From positions 142,744 to 206,743 of the forward strand of contig SJPJ01000002.1 in NCBI GenBank assembly GCA_007859835.1: a stretch of DNA of 64,000 nucleotides. Reading direction: 5' to 3'. The notes beneath the pieces were generated by a model. That model was not told the DNA's origin, made no database searches, and saw only the letters and a program-made list of their open reading frames with translations. This document shows, one piece after another, positions 15,454-23,947 of the stretch (positions are counted from its first letter, which is position 1; each line of letters opens with the position of its first letter). The stretch is from Novipirellula herctigrandis. GTDB taxonomy: Bacteria; Planctomycetota; Planctomycetia; Pirellulales; Pirellulaceae. The position numbers were made by a program, and so were the translations under genes.

Positions 15454-16539
15454 ATGCAATTCACCAACGTATGCCTAGAATCCATTGGGACGGAGATTCC
15501 CAATGAAATTTGGACGAGCGAACAAATTGAGAAAAAACTATCACCTCTTTATTCGCGTCTCAAACTGCCCGAAGGCCGGCTAGGGTTGATGAGCGGAATC
15601 GACGAACGACGCGTTTGGGCACCCGGTACGATGCCAAGCGAGCCAAGTATTCGCAGTGCCAATCGCGCCATCGAGGCAGCCGGATTGGACCGAAGTCGGA
15701 TTGGTTGCTTGATCCACGCCAGTGTTTGCCGAGACTTTCTTGAACCAGCCACGGCGTCACGTGTTCATCACGAAGTCGGTTTGCCTCGCGATTGCTGGGT
15801 CTACGACGTTTCGAACGCTTGCCTTGGATTGATCAACGGCGCTGTCCAAATCGCGATGATGATCCAAGCGGGCGTGATCGAAGCAGGGATCGTTGTTGGA
15901 ACCGAAAACAGTCGTCCGCTGCTTGAGCAAACCATCGCCCAATTGAATGCCGACACGACATTGACTCGAAAGAGTGTCAAACCCGCGTTCGCGTCATTAA
16001 CGATCGGTTCAGGCAGCTGTGCATGGCTGTTGACGCATCGCAGCCTCTCCAAATCGCAAACCGGCATTGAAACGTCCGTAGCCGAAGCGAGGACCGAATT
16101 CAACGATTTGTGCCGCAGCGACCAAGATTCCGCGGGTTCGGGCATGCAACCGTTGATGGACACCGATTCAGAGCGTTTGATGGCCGAGGGAATCGCGACG
16201 GGTGTCGCTGCCTTAGAACGACTGTTAGCGGAATCGAAATGGACTCGCGACCAAATCGACCGCACCGTTTGCCACCAAGTCGGTTCGCGTCACCGCGTAG
16301 CGATGCTCGACGCAATGGGTTTGCAAACCGGTACGGATAGTGTGACGTTTCCAAAATTAGGCAACACCGGGTCGGTCGCCTTACCGTTAACACTCGCCGC
16401 TGCGGCCGCGCGCCGCGAGCTTTCTAGGGGTGATCGCGTAGCGATGCTTGGAATCGGCTCGGGTATTAACAGTGTAATGCTGTCAGCAAAATGGGGCGAA
16501 ACCGCTCTTAGTGGGAACATCAGCGACATTGACAAGTAG
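15454..16539 (+). CDS. Beta-ketoacyl synthase III / OleA-like thiolase-fold enzyme
   Basis: 361 aa. Seen: nucleophile Cys123 in SNACLGLING, His274 in VCHQVGSRH and Asn304 in LGNTGSVAL, the complete FabH-type Cys-His-Asn triad. The N-terminal region (PEGRLGLMSGIDERR) and SVCRDFLEPATASRVHH (with Glu97) look more like OleA-type acyl-CoA condensing enzymes than housekeeping FabH. OleA joins two fatty acyl-CoAs head-to-head as the first step to long-chain olefins, with OleB, OleC and OleD downstream; none of these follows here. FabH proper would condense acetyl-CoA with malonyl-ACP. Which donor is used cannot be told from the sequence. Cytoplasmic, single gene, preceded by a strong terminator so it needs its own promoter. 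Confidence 0.8.
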   Translation: MQFTNVCLESIGTEIPNEIWTSEQIEKKLSPLYSRLKLPEGRLGLMSGIDERRVWAPGTMPSEPSIRSANRAIEAAGLDRSRIGCLIHASVCRDFLEPATASRVHHEVGLPRDCWVYDVSNACLGLINGAVQIAMMIQAGVIEAGIVVGTENSRPLLEQTIAQLNADTTLTRKSVKPAFASLTIGSGSCAWLLTHRSLSKSQTGIETSVAEARTEFNDLCRSDQDSAGSGMQPLMDTDSERLMAEGIATGVAALERLLAESKWTRDQIDRTVCHQVGSRHRVAMLDAMGLQTGTDSVTFPKLGNTGSVALPLTLAAAAARRELSRGDRVAMLGIGSGINSVMLSAKWGETALSGNISDIDK

Positions 16540-16554
16540 TGCTCCGTCCCGAGT

Positions 16555-17982
16555 TTACTGCGGCTGATAACCGAAATAACGCCTCGACTTGATCACGTCG
16601 GCGACGCAGGCGGGGACCATGGTTTCCCAGCGATCATCCGCTTGCTTGATTCGTTCCAAAACGTCCCGAGAGAAGATCGACAAACATTCGGGTGAGTAGT
16701 TATCCAGAGCAACGATGCCGCCTCGATCCTTCAAGTAGCCGTAAAGCTGTTGAAGCTCTGGCTTGATTTCCAGATTGTCACAGGTGGTCAATTCACCCGT
16801 TTGTCGATTCAGTAGCGGATAACAGTAGACCTTCAAGTCTTTCTTAAATAATCGCCCAAACGACTCCAATACGCCGCCGGCCAGATTGGTGTAGTACTTT
16901 TCATCAAATAGATCCAACAGACTCGCAGCCCCCATCGCGATCGCGATCGTTTCTTTCGTACAACGCGACAAATAGGTAGCTAGCCGATAGTACTGAAAAT
17001 AATCCGAGATCAGCACTGGCATGCCGCACGAGGCCATTGCGTCGGCTCGAGCGAGAAAATCACGCATGTCGATCTCACCTTCTGATTTTAAATTATTCAT
17101 CGTGATCTCCATCACCTGGATCAATTCCTTTCCCTTCACACTTGGAAGTTCAGTGAACTTTTCGCGGGCGCAGCGGAGCATGTCCAAATTGACATTGCAA
17201 ACCGGACGAAAGCTGCCGCGTTCGACCAAGATTGGTTTGCGATAGAAAAACTCTGACGGTTGTAGGACGTCGCCATCCGCCGAAAACATCGCAGCCCCCG
17301 TCAGACCACGTTCGACCAATTTCAGACTCATTAGACGGTTGTCGACATGCCGAAACTCGATCCCCGAGAACTCGATCATGTCGATTTCAATTCGTGAAGT
17401 CGACAAACCATCTAGCAGTGAATCGACCAACATTTCGGGTTCGTGGTGTAGGTTGAACGCTCCATACACCAAATTGACCCCGACAATCCCGAGTGCTTCT
17501 TGTTGCAGTGCCGCTTCGACATCCAACATCCGAACATGGATAATGATTTGGCTGTCTTCGTCGCGCGGATGGGCTTGGAATTTAATCCCCATCCAACCAT
17601 GGCATTCGTTGGACCCTTGGAAATTTCGAGCCGAAACCGTGTCCGCAAACGCAAAGAAAGTGGTTGTGTCGCCTCGCGCGTCGCGGAGCCGATCAATATT
17701 CAATTCATGCTCGTAGTCGAGCATCGCCTGCAACCGTTCTCGACAAACGTACCTCGATGCTCGGCCATAGATCGCGTCGCTGACCTTCATGTCATACGCC
17801 GAAATACTCTTGGCAATTGTCCCGGCACCACCGCCAACGCGAAAAAACCACCGGACGACCTCCTGGCCCGCACCAATTTCCGCAAACGTGCCGTATCGCC
17901 GGGGGTCTAAATTGACATCGAGCGCCTTCTTATGTGTGTCGATAACTTCAATCGTTTGGTTGACAGACGAGCTTCGTTGCAT
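16555..17982 (-). CDS. Conserved protein of unclear function (often labelled nicotinate-nucleotide adenylyltransferase or TonB-dependent receptor)
   Basis: 475 aa from the ATG at 17982 (MQRSSSVNQTIEV); the frame continues to 18117 but would overlap the next gene and adds basic residues without family likeness. The core is highly patterned: GAGQEVVRWFFRVGGGAGTI (about 37-56), AKSISAYDMKVSDAIYG, FADTVSARNFQGSNECHGWMG, then a long alpha/beta part with FRHVDNRLMSLKLV and VLISDYFQYYRLA. I know the family from Planctomycetes, Bacteroidetes and cyanobacteria, where labels conflict; I see neither an HIGH nucleotidyltransferase motif nor a beta-barrel or TonB box, so both labels look wrong. No signal peptide. 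Its start lies 92 bases after the stop of the ATP-grasp gene on the same strand, suggesting one transcript. Confidence 0.6.
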   Translation of the reverse strand: MQRSSSVNQTIEVIDTHKKALDVNLDPRRYGTFAEIGAGQEVVRWFFRVGGGAGTIAKSISAYDMKVSDAIYGRASRYVCRERLQAMLDYEHELNIDRLRDARGDTTTFFAFADTVSARNFQGSNECHGWMGIKFQAHPRDEDSQIIIHVRMLDVEAALQQEALGIVGVNLVYGAFNLHHEPEMLVDSLLDGLSTSRIEIDMIEFSGIEFRHVDNRLMSLKLVERGLTGAAMFSADGDVLQPSEFFYRKPILVERGSFRPVCNVNLDMLRCAREKFTELPSVKGKELIQVMEITMNNLKSEGEIDMRDFLARADAMASCGMPVLISDYFQYYRLATYLSRCTKETIAIAMGAASLLDLFDEKYYTNLAGGVLESFGRLFKKDLKVYCYPLLNRQTGELTTCDNLEIKPELQQLYGYLKDRGGIVALDNYSPECLSIFSRDVLERIKQADDRWETMVPACVADVIKSRRYFGYQPQ

Positions 17983-18073
17983 GACGTTGCATCCTAGAAT
18001 AGGGCGATGAGAAAAACGGCGGAAGCGAATTCTAGGTTGCCAATGAAACAAGCACAATTCGGCCTCTTGGGGA

Positions 18074-19288
18074 CTACCCCTGTTGAACCGAATCACGAAT
18101 CGATCTCGCTGCACCAATCGTTTCTTTCACCCGTCGAAGGGACGAGATTTCTGACCACGGAACAATTAGGCTCACGATTGGCGAGCCTTTCTCAACGTGA
18201 GTTCCCTCTTTGGGCAGGTCACGAATTTGCATCGGGTTGGGTAGCCGCATAGTCACTCTGCCGCTTCGAAACACCCCCGAATGACTCGCAAAGACCACTT
18301 TTTTGAGCATTGTTCTCTGCTCCGTTTGCCCCTCAAGGGTTTGACCAACTTGCTTTATCCGATCTAGTAGGGATGCTTTATTGTCCGCCGAGATTGTTTG
18401 CATCGCATGAACCCATCCAATCAACGATTCATCATCGCCCCAAATACCTCGCCGCGACAAATCCCACTCGATCAATTCGGTCGAAGCCGTCCAGCGAGCA
18501 TTGATTTCCAGTAGCCATAACTCACCGTGTGAATCAATCACAATGTCCGCTCCAAATAGCCCTTGATACCGTGTCCGATTCACAAAATGGTCCCCAAGGC
18601 ACCTCAACCGCTGACGAATCGGTTCCGGCAACGCAACGGGCCCGAACGATCCTCCGTATACAAAGGGCAAGCTCCCTTTCCGCGTATGCAGCGACCTACC
18701 CCCCCCGAGCAACACGGCCTCTCCTGCGACGCTGAAATAGGTAATGCCGTATCGGCGCCCTGCGATCCACTGTTGGACATACTGGTTGTTTGAATCCGCC
18801 CCCGAGGACGAAGTCCACCGAACGCCAAGCCCACCGGACCGGTGCCATTGTTTCACGAGCCATCGCCCATGCCCGACTTCGCTCTTCAATACTCTTTCAA
18901 ACGATCCACTGGACGGTCGAATCGTTTTGGGGAAACGCATTCCCACATCGTCAGCCAACGACCGCAACCAGACCGGATCACGCCAATCCCCATTTACCAC
19001 ATCCCCCTCCGGTCGGTGTCCAAGCTTTAGCCGTTCAAGAGTAACCTCCGTCTGAAAGCCACCCACGACATGAATCGGCACTCCGGGATATTGCCGCGAC
19101 ATTTCAATCAGCGTCAAATCGAGTGATCGCTCAAGGTCGTCCAGCAAATGAAATGCCTCGCAACACTGCCTGCAATCGACATCGCCGAATTGGTCGACAC
19201 CGATGACGCCGAGCCCTGCTTTTTTTGCCGACTCGGCTGCCGCGCGAACGGACGCCCCGACCAAAATGATTCGCGAGGCATTCGTCAT
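18074..19288 (-). CDS. ATP-grasp domain protein, probably linked to tetrahydromethanopterin cofactor synthesis
   Basis: 404 aa from the ATG at 19288 (MTNASRIILVGASVRAAAESAKKAG); an earlier ATG at 19336 adds 16 residues that do not look like a domain. An N-terminal Rossmann-like pre-ATP-grasp domain is followed by an ATP-grasp fold: RWLVKQWHRSGGLGVRW (Lys binding ATP phosphate), YVQQWIAGRRYGITYF, FGADIVIDSHGELWLLEINARWTASTE (metal-binding Glu and Asn). ATP-grasp enzymes join a carboxylate to an amine through an acyl phosphate. H4MPT gene clusters of methylotrophs carry an ATP-grasp gene (OrfY); the position directly divergent from fae and mtdB suggests the same job here. Substrate unknown. Confidence 0.75.
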   Translation of the reverse strand: MTNASRIILVGASVRAAAESAKKAGLGVIGVDQFGDVDCRQCCEAFHLLDDLERSLDLTLIEMSRQYPGVPIHVVGGFQTEVTLERLKLGHRPEGDVVNGDWRDPVWLRSLADDVGMRFPKTIRPSSGSFERVLKSEVGHGRWLVKQWHRSGGLGVRWTSSSGADSNNQYVQQWIAGRRYGITYFSVAGEAVLLGGGRSLHTRKGSLPFVYGGSFGPVALPEPIRQRLRCLGDHFVNRTRYQGLFGADIVIDSHGELWLLEINARWTASTELIEWDLSRRGIWGDDESLIGWVHAMQTISADNKASLLDRIKQVGQTLEGQTEQRTMLKKVVFASHSGVFRSGRVTMRLPNPMQIRDLPKEGTHVEKGSPIVSLIVPWSEISSLRRVKETIGAARSIRDSVQQG

Positions 19289-19478
19289 AGTATTGGGTCT
19301 GAAAACGAAGGGAGGGTTGCATCGAGTGGTGGTCAACAGCGAAGGGATCTGGTATCGTTTTTTGAGTTGGTTGCGGCCCTGTCAACCGTATTCCACCGAT
19401 GCGGAATCGAACCGCACGGTTCAAATCGTGGCCCTTTCTTCACAACCCATTGATTCTCACTCACGGAGTTTTCCAATT

Positions 19479-19976
19479 ATGCAGTTTAACATTGGTGAAG
19501 CGTTAGTCGGCGACGGAAACGAAATCGCTCACATCGACTTGATGATCGGAAGCAAAAACGGCCCCGTTGGAATCGCGTTTGCCAATGCATTGTCAACGCA
19601 AAGTGAAGGGCACACCAACTTGTTGGCTGTTTTGGAACCCAATGTCGCCGTCAAGCCGTCGACCGTGATGATCACGAAAGTCACGATCAAGGGCATGACG
19701 CAAGCCGTACAGATGTTCGGACCTGCTCAATCGGCCGTCGCGAAGGCAGTCGCCGACGCAGTCAGCGAAGGCATTATCCCGAAGGATCAAGCCGAAGAAT
19801 TGGTATGCGTTTGTGGTGTCTTCATTCACCCGGAAGCCGAAGACAACGAGAAGATCTACAACTACAACTACCAAGCGACCAAAGAAGCACTTGCCGCAGC
19901 GATGGCTGGCAAACCAACCGCGGATGAGATGTTGGCTAAGAAAGATTCGGCCGCTCATCCGTTTAAAGGTTTCTAA
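19479..19976 (+). CDS. fae: Formaldehyde-activating enzyme
   Basis: 165 aa from the ATG at 19479; the open frame reaches back to 19203 but those residues run across the divergent promoter region and do not match the family. Fae condenses formaldehyde with tetrahydromethanopterin to methylene-H4MPT, the entry to formaldehyde oxidation and detoxification. Seen: the N-terminal signature GEALVGDGNEIAHIDLMIG with the catalytic histidine (His18, equivalent to His17 of Methylorubrum Fae), the GPVGIAFANAL segment and the conserved VKPSTVMITKVTIK and YNYNYQATK stretches. Length is normal. mtdB starts 27 bases downstream, so the pair is an operon. Cytoplasmic. Confidence 0.95.
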   Translation: MQFNIGEALVGDGNEIAHIDLMIGSKNGPVGIAFANALSTQSEGHTNLLAVLEPNVAVKPSTVMITKVTIKGMTQAVQMFGPAQSAVAKAVADAVSEGIIPKDQAEELVCVCGVFIHPEAEDNEKIYNYNYQATKEALAAAMAGKPTADEMLAKKDSAAHPFKGF

Positions 19977-20003
19977 ATCGAGCAAAGAACGATTCCCCCC
20001 ATC

Positions 20004-20870
20004 ATGCCGAGCAAAATCTTATTGCAACTCGACGCTGACGATTACGCCAGCAGTTTTGATGCGGTGGTGGCCTATGACGCCGGCGTCGAACATTTGCTCA
20101 CCTACGCTGGTGTTCACACCGAATGTGTAACACCGTTGGTCCATGGAGCGATGTTTACTCGCGGCGGCGACAAACTAAGGCATACCGCCATCTTTGTTGG
20201 CGGATCGAATGTGGATCAAGCCGAAGCGATCCTGCGACAGGTCCAAAGTTGTTTCTTTGGACCCGTACGAGTATCGGTGATGCTCGACGCAAACGGCTGC
20301 AACACTACAGCCGCTGCTGCGGTCGTCAATGCAGCACGTGAAGTCGAACTTCGCGGTACCAAAGCCGTCGTGCTTGGTGCGACTGGCCCCGTCGGCCGAC
20401 GTGTCACCCAGTTGCTCGCCCATGATGGGGCAAACGTGATCGCCACAAGCCGCTCGCTCGAAAAAGCGACCCGCGCGTGCGAGCACATTCGCGGAACGTC
20501 CCCAAGTGGAACGGTCGAGCCCGCTTGTACCAAGGACGGAAATGCGATGGGACGAATCCTGGACGGCGCGTCAATCTTAATTGCTTGTGGTGCGGCAGGT
20601 GTGCAATTGATTGACAAAGAAACGTTGCGGAAATGCCAATCGCTCAAAGTGGCCATCGATCTTAACGCCGTCCCACCAACGGGCATCGAGGGAATCGAAG
20701 TGACCAACCGTGCAACCAAGCTAGGGGACGTTGTCACCTACGGAGCGATTGGCGTGGGCAGTTTAAAAATGAAAACGCACAAAGCGGCGATCAAATCATT
20801 ATTCGAAACGAACGATCGAGTGCTCGATTTCGCAGAGATCTACCAGATCGCCCAATCCGTCGCGACGTAA
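20004..20870 (+). CDS. mtdB: NAD(P)-dependent methylene-tetrahydromethanopterin dehydrogenase
   Basis: 288 aa. Oxidises methylene-H4MPT to methenyl-H4MPT with NAD(P)+, the step after Fae. Seen: N-terminal substrate domain (ILLQLDADDYASSFDAVVAYD), the VSVMLDANGCNTTAAAAV segment (90-107), and a Rossmann nucleotide site VVLGATGPVGRRV (122-134). After the second strand the sequence continues with SRSLEKA, a Ser/Arg-containing loop that allows NADP use. Length is right for MtdB/MtdA. No mch or fhc genes are in the window, so the remainder of the pathway must be elsewhere. Confidence 0.92.
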   Translation: MPSKILLQLDADDYASSFDAVVAYDAGVEHLLTYAGVHTECVTPLVHGAMFTRGGDKLRHTAIFVGGSNVDQAEAILRQVQSCFFGPVRVSVMLDANGCNTTAAAAVVNAAREVELRGTKAVVLGATGPVGRRVTQLLAHDGANVIATSRSLEKATRACEHIRGTSPSGTVEPACTKDGNAMGRILDGASILIACGAAGVQLIDKETLRKCQSLKVAIDLNAVPPTGIEGIEVTNRATKLGDVVTYGAIGVGSLKMKTHKAAIKSLFETNDRVLDFAEIYQIAQSVAT

Positions 20871-21443
20871 GGATCTTGGTGTTCGGGTCTTAGCCGTGCG
20901 ATGCGTGCAATGCAATGAACCTCTCTGCGAAAACCTGATGCCGGTAGTTGATGCAGCGACTGCTTGACCGCACAATACCAAGAAAGAAAACCGAAGCCGA
21001 AGCGAAGGCATCGGCATGGAGTCTTGGAGTCATGGGGTGAAGAGGCCGATCAGATTTCGAACAGTCATTTCCAGGTTAGATTGGTTTATCGTCAAATCCC
21101 GTTGTCGAAGAAAACTCAAACGAGGTAGGTGAGTTATGAGTGGATGTGAGAATTGCTGGTTTCGCGCGAAGTACGATAAAAACCCAAGATCACTTCTGGG
21201 AAGGATGTGGCGGTGGCATATCGGTTTCTGTCCCGGGTGGAAGAAACATTTCCGAGGCCTTTCGGAAGAGAAGCAACAGGCCCTGTCACTCCAATACAAA
21301 CTAAAAGCGAAGTAAAGAAGGGTGTCGTCCCGACAGCCGAACGCGCGGGGGTCTGCACAATTCAACGTGATCGCTGAAAATCGTGATCGCTGAAAATCGT
21401 GATCGCTGAAAATCGTAGACGCCTGAATTAGGGGCCTGGTGAA
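20871..21443. other. 570-base intergenic region with a tandem repeat
   Basis: Short frames on both strands show no family features. The only clear structure is the 3 x 16-bp tandem repeat ending 27 bases before the ycaQ-like start. It marks the boundary between the C1 genes and a block of accessory-looking genes. Confidence 0.4.
21369..21416. repeat. Three perfect 16-bp tandem repeats
   Basis: GATCGCTGAAAATCGT occurs three times without change (21369-21384, 21385-21400, 21401-21416), 27 bases before the next gene's ATG. It overlaps where a promoter or ribosome site would be expected. Confidence 0.9.
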
Positions 21444-22637
21444 ATGACGGATTCTCTCTCCATTGATCAGGCCAGGAAGCTTGTCTTGCTGTCCCAGAGG
21501 CTGCCACCGGCGAGGCAAACCGGCAGTGCGATCGCGGCCACGCTATCCGCGATTGAACACCTTGGTTACGTCCAGATCGATACGATCTCTGCGGTTCAGC
21601 GTGCCCATCACCACACCCTTTGGAACCGCAACCCTCGCTACAAGGCCGCCCACCTCGATCAGTTGATCGCCGACAAGCAGGTCTTTGAATACTGGTCTCA
21701 TGCTGCGGCCTATTTGCCGATGCGCGACTACCGTTACAGTTTGCCGCGCAAGCAGGCAATAGCAAGCGGTGCTCAAAGTCACTGGTACGAGCGTGATGAA
21801 AGGCTGATGAAAGCAGTGCTCCATCGCATTGCGACCGAAGGCCGCTTGATGGCCAAGGACTTTGAGCACACCGACCGAAAAATCGGTGACTGGAGAAGCA
21901 AACCCGCCAAACGCGCGTTGGAGTGCCTGTACATGCAGGGCGAACTCATGGTTCCTTGTCGGGTCAATTTCCACAAAGTCTATGACCTCACCGAACGGGT
22001 GCTACCCGAAGGCACCGACACCACTCTGCCCAATCCCCAGGAGAATGCTCGCTTTCTAATCACCCGATACCTGAAGGCAAACGGACTGGGAAAGTCGGCC
22101 GAAATTGCCTACCTACTAAAGGACACTAAACCGCTGGTTGCAGACATCTTGCAGGAAATGGAATCTAGCGGCGAGTTGCTACAGATCCAAGTCAGCGGCA
22201 ATAGCTACTATGCGTTACCGACTTCGCTGGAACTGTTGAACAAACCGCTGGCTCGCAGCAAGCTAAAGATACTCTCGCCGTTCGACAATCTGCTCATCCA
22301 GCGTAAACGCATTCAGGCGTTGTTCGGCTTTGACTACTTAATCGAATGCTATCTCCCGGAGGCGAAACGGCAGTACGGCTATTTTTCTTTGCCTGTCCTT
22401 TGGAATGGCGGACTTGTTGCGAGAATGGACTGCAAAGCCGAGCGAAAGAAATCACTGCTTCATATTCATCATCTTGCACTGGAACCATCGCTCGCGGACA
22501 CCGACGCTTTTGCGTTTGCCCTATGCGAAGAACTAGCAATCTTCCTGCAGTTTAACAATTGCAGTCATCTCCGATTGCACAGAACGACCCCTGCAAAAAT
22601 CAAACCGGTGCTGCAAACGGCATGGACTCGCCTGTAA
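21444..22637 (+). CDS. ycaQ: YcaQ/AlkX-family DNA glycosylase (winged-helix, crosslink repair)
   Basis: 397 aa. The HTH_42 family unhooks DNA interstrand crosslinks or excises alkylated bases. Seen: YVQIDTISAVQRAHHHTLWNR (42-62), which contains the catalytic Gln44-x-Asp46 pattern of the YcaQ/AlkX branch (the AlkZ branch has QxQ), then the FEYWSHAAAYLPM segment and the C-terminal ILSPFDNLLIQRKR and FGFDYLIECYLPEAKRQYGYF blocks typical of the family. Length is normal. No signal peptide, cytoplasmic. It is followed by two small-enzyme genes on the same strand. Confidence in the family is high; the exact lesion cannot be told. Confidence 0.85.
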   Translation: MTDSLSIDQARKLVLLSQRLPPARQTGSAIAATLSAIEHLGYVQIDTISAVQRAHHHTLWNRNPRYKAAHLDQLIADKQVFEYWSHAAAYLPMRDYRYSLPRKQAIASGAQSHWYERDERLMKAVLHRIATEGRLMAKDFEHTDRKIGDWRSKPAKRALECLYMQGELMVPCRVNFHKVYDLTERVLPEGTDTTLPNPQENARFLITRYLKANGLGKSAEIAYLLKDTKPLVADILQEMESSGELLQIQVSGNSYYALPTSLELLNKPLARSKLKILSPFDNLLIQRKRIQALFGFDYLIECYLPEAKRQYGYFSLPVLWNGGLVARMDCKAERKKSLLHIHHLALEPSLADTDAFAFALCEELAIFLQFNNCSHLRLHRTTPAKIKPVLQTAWTRL

Positions 22638-22844
22638 ATTAAGTACCTGAACCGTCTATTGGCGAGTTGGTTAAGTCTCATCGTTCAAAAAACTATTGGC
22701 GTGCTTTCGTGTGACGCAAACCGCTTGCGTTTCTACCTCGGCAACCTTAACTTCTGAATATCGAGCGACGTGATTCTTGAGAAACACTCCAATTGTTTTT
22801 TGAGCGTTCGGCGCCACACCTTCGATAAGCGACAGGAATCTCAA

Positions 22845-23384
22845 ATGGTGAATTGTGTCTTCATTGCAACCAGTCTGGACGGGCACATTTCGGACCGCGA
22901 TGATGGATTAGATTGGCTGCAATCGGTCCCCAACCCGGACAATCAGGACATGGGGTGGGTCGTCTTTATCAATCGCATTGACGCCATCGTGATGGGGCGT
23001 AAAACGTTCCAAAAGGTTTGTAGTTTCGACTGCCCGTGGCCTTACCCCGTACCGGTCTTTGTTCTGAGCAACTCATTGTCGTCGTTGCCAAAGGAATATA
23101 CGGGAAAAGCCGAACTGATTAACGGTTCACTTTCCGATGTACTGGCTGTGATCCACGAAAGGGGACACCAAGAACTCTACATCGACGGCGGCACGGTAAT
23201 TCAGAACTTCCTGAATGAAGACTTGATCGATGAGATGACCATCACGGTCTTGCCCATTCTGCTCGGCGGCGGTTCGTCTCTGTTTGGCGAGTTAGATGAA
23301 CCACTTGATTTCGAGCACGTCAAGACCGAAGTTCTGCTCAACGCCATCGTTCAAAATCATTACCGCAGAAGAAGAGTTATTTAA
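22845..23384 (+). CDS. Dihydrofolate reductase-family protein (RibD C-terminal domain)
   Basis: 179 aa from the ATG at 22845 (MVNCVFIATSLDGHISDRD), preceded by AGGAATC; the earlier frame start at 22770 lacks family likeness. NADPH-dependent reductase fold: SLDGHISDRDDGLDWL near the start, DAIVMGRKTFQKV in the nucleotide region, and ELYIDGGTVIQNFL followed by TITVLPILLGGG, which are the YwjB/YyaP-type DHFR-like signatures. True folate reductase activity is doubtful, as these proteins are usually of unknown substrate. It lies 21 bases before the VOC gene, so the two form an operon. Confidence 0.82.
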   Translation: MVNCVFIATSLDGHISDRDDGLDWLQSVPNPDNQDMGWVVFINRIDAIVMGRKTFQKVCSFDCPWPYPVPVFVLSNSLSSLPKEYTGKAELINGSLSDVLAVIHERGHQELYIDGGTVIQNFLNEDLIDEMTITVLPILLGGGSSLFGELDEPLDFEHVKTEVLLNAIVQNHYRRRRVI

Positions 23385-23405
23385 ACAATATCACTGAGAA
23401 AGACC

Positions 23406-23795
23406 ATGTACATCGAACACGTTGCCATCTGGACCAAAGACATTGAACGGCTCAGAGCATTCTACGAAATGTACTTTGAGGTCCAGACGGGCGAGAAGTA
23501 CGTTAATCCGAAAAGAGGATTCGAGTTTTACTTCCTGCAATTCGTGTCAGGACCGAGGCTGGAACTCATGTCGCTGTCTACGATTCCGCAAACCAGGGAC
23601 AACATTGATTGGCAATTCACCGGGATCATTCACCTAGCATTTTCGGTAGGATCAGAACCGCAAGTCGATCAGTTGACTGAAAGATTGGATCGAGACAGTT
23701 ATCGTACTGTGGATGGTCCACGCCATACCGGGGACGGTTGCTATAAAAATGTCGTGTTCGCCCCAGATGGCAACCGGATTGAAATTACAACGTGA
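23406..23795 (+). CDS. VOC / glyoxalase-fold protein
   Basis: 129 aa, one vicinal-oxygen-chelate domain. Seen: IEHVAIWTKDIERLRAFYEMYF at the start (metal-ligand His within EHVAIW), ISFE-like strand LELMS, HLAFSVGS (second His), and GDGCYKNVVFAPDGNRIEI with the terminal Glu ligand. These give the His/His/Glu metal site of glyoxalase I, fosfomycin-resistance and lyase relatives. Substrate unknown. Cytoplasmic; shares a transcript with the DHFR-like gene. Confidence 0.82.
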   Translation: MYIEHVAIWTKDIERLRAFYEMYFEVQTGEKYVNPKRGFEFYFLQFVSGPRLELMSLSTIPQTRDNIDWQFTGIIHLAFSVGSEPQVDQLTERLDRDSYRTVDGPRHTGDGCYKNVVFAPDGNRIEITT

Positions 23796-23947
23796 GCCGG
23801 AATTGCCCACGAAAAACTGACAGTGGATTGAACGTTATGGAAAGTAAATGGTGGATCCTGGCGATCAAGATTCATCGACATTGATTTGCATTGCGACCGC
23901 TTGTTCAAAATCGAATGGACTATAGCAACATGTCTAACAAGCTAAAT

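Noticed and set aside
14197-16539. Amidotransferase plus ketosynthase as a biosynthetic gene cluster
   Set aside because: The genes are divergent with a terminator between them, and no tailoring genes are near.
19381-19450. TpsiC-like GGTTCAAATC with a short stem, possible tRNA
   Set aside because: No matching acceptor, D or anticodon arm can be folded at the right spacing.
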